Shown here: positions 56,725 through 64,000 of the stretch, piece by piece
How positions within the stretch are numbered: position 1 is the first letter of the stretch
How the letters are laid out: each line of letters begins with the position of its first letter
DNA from: Fusarium oxysporum f. sp. lycopersici 4287
Lineage: Eukaryota > Ascomycota > Sordariomycetes > Hypocreales > Nectriaceae
NCBI RefSeq assembly: GCF_000149955.1
Contig: NC_030994.1
Location: 1,032,151-1,096,150, forward strand
Length of the DNA: 64,000 bases
Direction of reading: 5' to 3'
Program-made: the position numbers and the translations under genes
Notes under the pieces: model-generated
The model's database searches: none
What the model was told of the DNA's origin: nothing
What the model saw: the letters and a program-made list of their open reading frames with translations, nothing else

Positions 56725-58158
56725 CTATTGCTGGTTGTCGTTATCAAGGCCGTAGTTCTTGGAGCTGCTCACAGCATCATTTTCGGGAATAGAAGCAGTG
56801 TCATCACCAATAAGCTCATTAGCGACACGCTCGGTTCTCCAAGGATCAGCTTCGTCACTCGTTCTCTTGAGTGTTTGCTTTGTCGCATTGTACACCTTAG
56901 CACGGCCCTGAGCTTCTCTAGCAACAAGCTGGGCCTCAGTGTTGGCTTCTCGGAGTTGCAGCACGACCTTTCCACTAGGGTCGACTGTTGCAGTCTCAGG
57001 GCTGACATATGCCTTGGCACCACCAAAGGTTGTTGTGTCAAGATGTGTAATACCAGTAAGCATCTTCTTGTTCTGCGAAACCCTGTGACGGGAGTCTCTG
57101 GTATTGAACTCGTTGTCTCCTGGGGGAGAGTCGGCCACGAAACCACCAACACCAAGTTTGGCAGGTGATGGGCCTTGCCTGGGGTAAACTACTCGAGCGA
57201 GCGTAGGAGTGCGCTGCTTTTGAGGCCCGTAGACAGGATGGTTCTCCATGTAGGAGTTTGTCCTCAGATAACTAATACCAGCAGAGGGATGGCTAGGAGG
57301 AGGCCCAGACTTTCCGTAAGGACTCTCAGCAGCCGCATTCTCTCCCGCGGCGAGGAAGGTCTGGATAATGCCAACAGGCTGGCCAAGAGGAGCAAGGTCA
57401 AGGAACTTGGAGACTAGGCCGTACAGTGTAGCACGGTCACTTCGCAAAGCGCGCACATAGTCTGTAAACTGATCCTCGGTGATGTCTGAAGCCTGGATTT
57501 TGTTTGGCGCGGTGTTGCCCTGCTCCATGGCAGCCGTGGCTCGTTTGGAGTTTAGAGATTCAGCAAGTCTCTTTTTGAGCAGCTGTCTGAACTCGGCTCG
57601 CTTAGGTCGTACTTTCTTGTTGAGATATCCGATAAAGGCACCCTCAGTCATCCTAGCCAGCCACGGTCCCTGGAACTTCCATCGCTTGTCATCAATTCGT
57701 CCTTTACGATACTCGGTAAAATCGAGGTCCTCCTCAAAAACGGATTTTCGCCAAGCATCATTTCTCACAGATATGCCGCTTTTCTCGTTTCCTTTGGGGA
57801 TCGAAAGGGGAATGCGCATTTCCTGGAACTTCTCGAGAGAAAGAGTATGGTCGGCAGCAGAAGCGAAATCAGTAACGCTTTCGATAGAATCGACCTGGTT
57901 GACTCGGATCAGGGGTGTTGAGGTCGTTAAGGTGGACTTGAGAGGGAATGGTCGCTTGAAGCCCCAGTCACCCTTTTCCCGAGACGAAAGAGGCGATGTG
58001 ATGGACTGGTACTGCGGGTATTGTCGTGTCATCGTGGGAGACTTGTGATCGCCAATGTGCAAGTTTGTCGACTGAGGCTCGGGTAATGGTTTTGGGAGGG
58101 AGAATAGTCGAGAAGATCTCAACAATGCCCCTCCGGGCGAAACAGCGCGACTCCCCAT
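56725..58158 (-). CDS. MRP51: Mitochondrial small-subunit ribosomal protein Mrp51
   Basis: Component of the mitochondrial 37S ribosomal subunit, linked in yeast to translation of mitochondrial mRNAs through their leaders (family knowledge). Single exon, 477 residues. The N-terminus (MGSRAVSPGGALLRSSRLFS) is Arg/Ser-rich without acids, as in a mitochondrial presequence. Conserved segments: DWGFKRPFPLKSTLTTSTPL, IRVNQVDSIESVTDFASAAD, LDFTEYRKGRIDDKRWKFQG, PWLARMTEGAFIGYLNKKVR, HPSAGISYLRTNSYMENHPV and YGPQKQRTPTLARVVYPRQG. The C-terminus is hydrophilic. It shares a 338-base divergent promoter with TGT. Confidence 0.9.
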   Translation of the reverse strand: MGSRAVSPGGALLRSSRLFSLPKPLPEPQSTNLHIGDHKSPTMTRQYPQYQSITSPLSSREKGDWGFKRPFPLKSTLTTSTPLIRVNQVDSIESVTDFASAADHTLSLEKFQEMRIPLSIPKGNEKSGISVRNDAWRKSVFEEDLDFTEYRKGRIDDKRWKFQGPWLARMTEGAFIGYLNKKVRPKRAEFRQLLKKRLAESLNSKRATAAMEQGNTAPNKIQASDITEDQFTDYVRALRSDRATLYGLVSKFLDLAPLGQPVGIIQTFLAAGENAAAESPYGKSGPPPSHPSAGISYLRTNSYMENHPVYGPQKQRTPTLARVVYPRQGPSPAKLGVGGFVADSPPGDNEFNTRDSRHRVSQNKKMLTGITHLDTTTFGGAKAYVSPETATVDPSGKVVLQLREANTEAQLVAREAQGRAKVYNATKQTLKRTSDEADPWRTERVANELIGDDTASIPENDAVSSSKNYGLDNDNQQ

Positions 58159-58496
58159 TTCGACTCAGAGACCGTTTGGCGAGCTCAGTTGGCTTGCCGT
58201 TCTGGTATCTTCGTGACGGGCAGTACCCAGGCGTACAGCATGAAGTCGACAAAAATTCGCTGGAGGTTGAAGCTTGTGCGGGATCTACCGATAATGGCCC
58301 GGAGAGCGTCTCATTGGCCAATCAGCTCAGCGCCTGGAACTTCTTCTGACAGCACTGAGCCCCACTGAAACCCTGTCTCTCATCGATACAACTTCCATTT
58401 TATTGAAAAACCCAGTCAAGCGACTAACACGACGAAGAGGAGAAGAGCGTTGTCTTATTTTTCTTCTTTCATTGTGACACATTTGGGTTAAAGCAG
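58159..58496. other. Divergent promoter shared by Mrp51 and TGT
   Basis: Only 338 bases separate the two starts, so a bidirectional promoter is likely (inference). No recognisable box stands out. Confidence 0.5.
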
Positions 58497-59883
58497 ATGC
58501 AAGCGATTAAGAGAATGGCGTCATCATCAAACATTTACAAGTCACCTGCCTTGACGCACGAGCTTGTCGCAAAATGCTCCGTGAGTCTTACAGTGGTGAT
58601 GGCTTCACTTAGCCGTCGAAGCCAGGGTCGAAGGGTCTAAGACTGATACACATATTTCAACGTAGACAACAAGAGCTCGGGCATCAATATTGACTCTTCC
58701 TCATGGCGTCGTACAACTTCCTAAGTTGATCTCCAGTTGCAACTCAAGCGTCTCTAAAGGGCATTACCCCTGAACAGCTTGAAGAGACTGGTTGTCGGTT
58801 ATGTCTAAACAACACATATCACCTCGGCTTGAAACCAGGACAAGAGGTCTTGGATGCGATAGGTGGAGCGCATAAACTCCAAGGATGGAACCACAACATT
58901 CTGACTGACAGTGGAGGGCAAGTCTTTCTCTATATTGATGAGAATATTCCAAACTAACATTGACTCATAGATTTCAAATGGTCAGTTTGCTCAAGCTTGC
59001 AACCATCACTGAGAAAGGTGTCGAATTTCTGAGCCCTCATGATGGAACACCCATGCTACTTACTCCGGAGCATTCCATGTCACTGCAAAACAGCATCGGC
59101 AGCGACATTATGATGCAGCTGGACGATGTCCTTGTCACAACCTCTCCTGACAAGGCACGTATGCGCGAGGCCATGGAGCGAAGTGTGCGATGGTTGGATC
59201 GATGCATCGCAGCTCACAAGAAACCGGAGTCCCAAAATCTCTTCTGCATTATTCAGGGAGGTCTTGATCTCGATATGCGACGAGAATGCTGTCGCGAGAT
59301 GCTGGCCCGTGATACCCCAGGCATCGCCATTGGTGGATTGAGTGGTGGTGAGGCCAAGGCTGATTATTGCAGAGTTGTAGCAGCTTGCACAGAACTGCTC
59401 CCTGACCTGAAGCCGCGATACGTCATGGGTATTGGCTACCCTGAAGATCTGGTCGTGAGCGTTGCGCTGGGAGCCGACATGTTCGATTGTGTGTGGCCAA
59501 CAAGAACAGCCCGATTTGGCAATGCAGTTACAAAACATGGCGTCTTGAACATCCGCAACAAGAAATACGCTACTGATTTCGGGCCTGTCGAGGAGGGTTG
59601 CAACTGCATGGTCTGCAAGCCAATCGCTGATGGAGGGATGGGTGTCACTCGGGCATTTGTCCACCACAACGCCTCAAAAGAGACGGTAGCGGCGCACCTG
59701 CTGACCATTCACAATGTCTATTATCAACTGAACCTTATGCGACAAATAAGGGAGGCCATTATGGAGGATCGATTCCCTACATTCGTGCGACAGTTCTTTG
59801 CTTGGCTTTATGCGGATAAAACAGAGTATCCCGAATGGGCAGTTGGAGCATTGAAGGGGGTCAACATCGATTTATCGGAATAA
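58497..59883 (+). CDS. TGT: Queuine tRNA-ribosyltransferase catalytic subunit (TGT), one frameshift
   Basis: Exchanges the wobble guanine of GUN-anticodon tRNAs for queuine (family knowledge). Exons read as 58497-58580, 58666-58917 and 58971-59883. The second intron has a GC donor (GCAAGT at 58918) with a normal branch site and AG. Motifs: [61 protein letters not shown] (catalytic Asp), [36 protein letters not shown] (nucleophile Asp) and the zinc site CNCMVC plus a following His. Exon 2 carries one extra base near 58729-58735, between QLPK and VATQA, so the frame breaks there; exon length is one more than phase requires. Everything else is intact, so sequencing error or a very recent mutation is likely. 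About 415 residues when read through. Confidence 0.88.
58918..58970 (+). other. GC-AG intron in TGT
   Basis: The intron starts GCAAGT, has the branch-like ACTAAC and ends in ATAG. It is required to join SGG to FQMVSL, the invariant active-site segment. Confidence 0.85.
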
Positions 59884-60128
59884 AAGCATATGCAGCAATT
59901 AAGAGGCGTTGGTAAAAAGTGAATTATGGATAACGAATATGATTCTATATACGAAGGCGCTTCAAATGCCAACAAGGATATCCTGATAAGACTGCGCATT
60001 GTTCACGAGTTTCCCTACAGCATTTCATTAAATAACCCGGATAAGTCGTTAGATCCACCACGTCTTCTCGGAAACGGAAACTCATTAATAAACTCCATCG
60101 CTTCTCGGTTCAATCGTCATAAGAGCTC

Positions 60129-61274
60129 TTACAGAGCAATAGCCAGAGCAGCAACGGCAGCGAGGACAGCACCGAAGCCAACACGAGCTGAAGAAGCGCT
60201 GTTACCGCTGTCGGTGCTGGAAGGCTGAGCAGGAACAGTGACTGTGACGGGGCCCATGTTCTGTTCGCTAGTGGAGGCATCGTTGTCAGAGGCGCCAGTC
60301 TGGCGAGAACCGGAGTCCTCGGTGGTGTTGGCCTCGTCGGTCTCGCTGGACCCAGAGTCTTGAGTGCGGGTGACAGAGGGGGAGCAGACGTCGTCGAAGC
60401 GGTCGCAGAAAGTAGCAAGGTTCTTGGCGACTATTGTTGGGTTAGTTCAGGCTCGGATTGTTTCAAGTGACACACATACCAGAGTAGGCGGTCTTGGGCT
60501 CGCCTGTTCGCGCCCAGTCAGCACAAGTGGAAGCATACTTGTCGAGCTCATCGGTCCAGGTTCGGCGGGAACCAGATCCACGGCAGCTTATAAAATGTCA
60601 GTCTGTGTCAATTTCCGTGTAAGTGAATAACTTACCAGTAGCACTCGGCCTGCTCTCTGGGAGGAAGCTCAGTGAATTGGCGATCCTCAGCTGTGCAAGA
60701 AGTGAAGATATCGAGCATGTATAAACAGGCTGCAGCGTATGTCTGCTCAGCAGGGCTGGTGGCAGAGGTAATGGTAGAGATATCTTCATCATCTGAAGTT
60801 GCTGTAGGACGGCTATCGCTGGCAGAACCACCAGAACCGCCGGTACATCTGGCGTTCAATCTGCAAGCGCTGTACAGAGTGCCATAAGCTAAAACAGCTT
60901 GTTAGCACATTTTCCTCCCCTGGTAACTAGAAGAAAAACTCACCTTCGTATTGAGAGGTGTTCTCGGGAGCCTCATCCTCGAGGTAGTTGGAGCAGACTG
61001 AGTAAAGAGGAGCAGCGTTACTGCGTCCATCACAGCATGCGCAAGCAACGAGGGCTGAAGGATCAGCAGTCGCAGCAGCGTCGAGACCACCAACAGAAGA
61101 AACACAGTCCTGGACAATTCCAACAGCTTGCTGGCAGGTCGAGTATTCGGGGTCGCTAGGGTTGATGGCGTTGTTCTGGAAGACATGAGGACCCAGACCG
61201 AGGGCAGCAAAGGGCATCGATGTGATCTGAGCAGCGGCACCGCTGGCCAGGACGGAAAGAACAGCACCCTTCAT
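60129..61274 (-). CDS. Cysteine-rich secreted protein, probably GPI-anchored
   Basis: Protein of 330 residues from exons 61274-60944, 60888-60636, 60586-60480 and 60430-60129; three introns of 49-55 bases, with phases 1, 2 and 1 in agreement. The start is taken at 61274 (MKGAVLSVLASGAAAQ), which gives a signal peptide; an upstream in-frame Met at 61331 would bury it. The mature part has many cysteines (CQQAVGIVQDC, ALVACACCDGRSNAA, LYSVCSNYLED, LYSACRLNARC, AACLYMLDIFTSC, ASTCADWAR, FCDRFDDVC). A Ser/Thr/Asp-rich stalk follows, then a hydrophobic C-terminal tail (VGFGAVLAAVAALAIAL) with small residues before it, as for GPI attachment. I recognise no named domain. Likely a wall or plasma-membrane surface protein. 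Confidence 0.85.
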
Positions 61275-64000
61275 TGTGAGAATTGGGTATTCGAGATTTG
61301 AAACTGGTGAAAGCCGAATGTCTTGAGGCAATGTTAGGGGTCGATGTCAGGTCCAAGGCAAGACAGTCACTTCTACAGATGAATATGAGCGAAAAACAGC
61401 AATTCCTTCCAAAAGCAATCCTCGGGGATGAAGGGCCGACAGTCGGGAATTTATTCACGACGCCGACCTGAGCTGAACAGAGCTTCCCTTTCCTTTCCAG
61501 GGTCGGCTCATCGCCTCGCTCGATTGACAAACACAGACTCCAGACATACAGGACGCTAGGAAGCTTGCGGACAGGGTGATGAGCTAGCTCCGGGCTTCAC
61601 GCAGCCACGAGGCAGAGTCTCCAGGTGTTCTGGGCCAAGATGACCAATTAGCAAGAGCGCCATGGTGCGGCTGAGATGTGATTAGCAGGATCTCTCTGAA
61701 TTGCACGCAGAAATTTGGTGGTCAACGTCCGTCGCCTCTTAGACGCAGAGCTACAATGGGATGGACGCTGGAGGCAGACCGGGGGTGCCCTGCAACTGGG
61801 GACGATTCACGAAAGAGGAGTGGAGGAAAAAGCCACTCGGGTTGAGATGTTCTCTGAGCTAGCCCAGATAAAGTCGACAAGGCTTTGCAAGGGCTTCAGG
61901 TGGCCCCAGCAAAAAGAACCCAGCACGTCCACCCAAGGACGTTGAAAGTCAGGACGATGAGAGTCTGGGAGAGATTGCAATGCCGTTTTCCGCTCGCATT
62001 GTCTGGGCAGACGTCAACAATGTGTTTGAATGTGCAGGCTTGGCAGATCAAGGGCATCGATTTGCTAGTGCTGTGTCTCCTCACAGAAAAAGAGAGAAGT
62101 GTAAGGGGCCCGCATCGCACAGCATCTTTTGGCGTTTTTGTGAGCACATCGTTGGATAGAGCCTAGAGGATGTACGCCCTTGCCGATGGGCAGATCATGG
62201 CTGCATCATTAGCAGCAATATCGATGAATATGTACTATTACTCGGTGGTTTGATCAGAGGAGAATATTCGAAGATCAGCCTTGATCCAGATTCGAAGCTT
62301 CAGTTTCATACCAGCATATGTCATAGATCCAGCGAAGAAATTCCTCGACCTGAAGCTGGTATGGATGGACATGACCTCGTAAATCGCTCAGCCCTGTTTG
62401 TGATGCAAGGTGCTATGTATTTAACCATTTAGTCATAACGGGAAGTTTATTTTAAAGCTCATTTTGTTGCTGACCACTAACAATGAGGTGGTACGGATAC
62501 TCGGAGCTCATTTTTAGATCAGAGGCGGTTGCTTGCAGCATGTGTCACTCACTCTCAATTCAGTCTACTGAAGCCTAATCGGAGTTGTCGGCATCTCATC
62601 ATCAGTTCAGTTTTCCCCTCACAATCGTTTGGATGTCTGCAAGTTGGGATGAGAAGAGACAAACAGCGGCTTTCATCCGCATCCCAGTGTAGTAGCGCAT
62701 CCTTCAAAACGCCCGACCAAGCGGAAACAAAGTCAGGCCAGGTTCAAGCAAGTCAGCCTAGCGAAAGAGACAGGACCGTCGATAGTGGACCAGAAATGTC
62801 TCGGCAACATGGGGTGATTGGGACCGGGGTCATTTTAAATGTGAGGGGTCCAGTTGTCGAGGGCCACGAGGGACCTTGATTGAAGAAAAAATGAATTTCC
62901 GTGACTGGAGAAAACTCGCTGTTTTTGTTAGCGGTGAGTCCAACGTTTCGTTTCTTGCTCGCCCAGGTTACTCAGTTGAGCTTGGGTCAACACATCCATG
63001 CCACTCTGGGCTTGGGCTTGAGTGCATACATGATTTCTATAGCCGTGATTCTAGACTTGGCCGACATAACGGCAAAGTGCTGTCTGTTTAATGGTGTCTG
63101 TGAGATTGTGTCATTGGCAACCATTTGATCTCGTATTCTTGAGCCGTTGACTCTAAATACTGGGGACGAAAGACAATGAGCTGTTTTGTTTATTGGACAT
63201 TCAGCTGGTAATCAAGCATATTGATAAGCTTCGATCAAGATCTGGTAAGTAATTTATCGCTGACTTTAATTTATCTGATCCTTCAGAGCTTCCGAACCAA
63301 CAGTCTGAGCACATGCACCCCTACAGAACAGAAACCAACAATGCACACACGGATATAAGTCCTGGGTTTATTCGCGAATCACCGCTCCTGGGTATACCAC
63401 TGCTCCTATGAAACTTTGACATGTGCAATATGTGAATCACTATATATTATATAGATCGTATTATTATTATTCTAGGCCTGATAAACGTTATCCCTTAGTA
63501 TGATCTCATAGTCAGAGAGCGCTCAGCAGTCGGAATTCGAGAAGTTTGCTACCGTTCTGTGCGACAAACATTCAGGGGTTGATGAACTGTTACCGTAACT
63601 ACGGATACCTGCCTGTCTTTTCAATCTTGTCATTTTGTATTCCGCTCACGATAGACTTTGCTGTGGGTTAAAAGACCCGAGAAATTTCTCCTTAATGTCG
63701 CTATAACAAAATACAATCTCGCTCAGTTATCTGCTCTATTTCTTATAAACGACGTGAACCCCTCCAATTGGAAGTGTAGCTCACTGTTATTTACTAGCAC
63801 GCCTAATGCGGTAATGTCCAAAACACAACAGCGTCATAAACTTCTACCACGTGACCCTAACGCGTTACTCCAGACGCGATCTGGTCCCTGAACAAGGGGG
63901 CAAAGACGTCACCCACCGACATCCACATATCGATCACAAAAGGGTTCAAGCCCAAGCACAAGCATTAGACTTAGAGGACCTGCAGCTGGAGCTATTCCAG
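61275..64000. other. Gene-free right end of the window
   Basis: Promoter side of the cysteine-rich gene (-), then sequence without a coding-like frame. An AT-rich stretch lies around 63430-63475. Palindromic motifs near 63848-63866 may belong to a promoter for a gene beyond the edge. Confidence 0.5.
63848..63866. promoter_or_regulatory. CACGTG and ACGCGT palindromes
   Basis: CACGTG (63848-63853, bHLH-type E-box core) and ACGCGT (63860-63865, MluI cell-cycle-box core, inside TAACGCGTTA) lie seven bases apart. Both are known fungal binding cores, but each can occur by chance; a role is inference. Confidence 0.25.

Noticed and set aside
1..64000. tRNA genes, CRISPR arrays, transposase genes, biosynthetic cluster
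   Set aside because: No paired tRNA A and B boxes were noticed by eye, no spaced direct repeats, no transposase or reverse transcriptase motifs, and no polyketide or peptide synthetase; a covariance-model scan was not possible.

Overview
The window is nuclear DNA from a filamentous ascomycete, most likely a Sordariomycete close to Fusarium (inference). Introns are short (about 48-145 bases) with GT-AG ends and CTAAC-like branch sites. Genes lie on both strands without operons. The gene set is eukaryotic and fungal: a WSC wall sensor, a Zn2Cys6 regulator, Bbc1, Egt1, eIF2B-alpha, eS17 and Mrp51. A 116-base run of N (22979-23094) shows it is a draft assembly. All exon boundaries here were read by eye from splice signals and checked by reading phase.

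Layout. 1-10928: the 3' part of a WSC-domain sensor (+), a large membrane-anchored kelch protein (-) and a CSC1/OSCA-type channel (-). 10929-16550: a 4.2 kb gene-poor stretch with one weak candidate mini-gene, then an unrecognised 467-residue protein (+). 16893-21383: a decayed secreted GMC oxidoreductase (-) beside a PflX-like radical SAM protein (+). 21976-29548: an unknown coiled-coil protein (+), a NECAP-type endocytic protein read through two probable base insertions (-), eIF2B-alpha (+) and the fused ergothioneine enzyme Egt1 (-). 31404-41106: a Zn2Cys6 factor with an unresolved start (-), a senescence-domain protein (+) and gamma-tubulin complex component 4 (+). 42050-53251: an acidic unknown protein (-), 5.8 kb without convincing genes, and Bbc1 (-). 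54551-61274: a dense housekeeping block of Rtr1 (+), eS17 (-), Mrp51 (-), queuine tRNA-ribosyltransferase (+) and a cysteine-rich, probably GPI-anchored protein (-). The last 2.7 kb holds no supported gene.

The genes do not form a cluster or shared pathway. Loose themes are surface and wall sensing (WSC, kelch, GPI protein), endocytosis and actin (NECAP, Bbc1), translation (eIF2B-alpha, eS17, Mrp51, TGT) and redox chemistry (Egt1, the dead oxidoreductase). I found no convincing previously undescribed system. The most useful observations are the oxidoreductase pseudogene with a 10-base tandem expansion, frameshifts in two conserved housekeeping genes that look like base-call errors, a GC-AG intron in TGT, two microexons in Egt1, a bacterial-type radical SAM protein in a fungus, and several conserved-looking proteins I cannot name.
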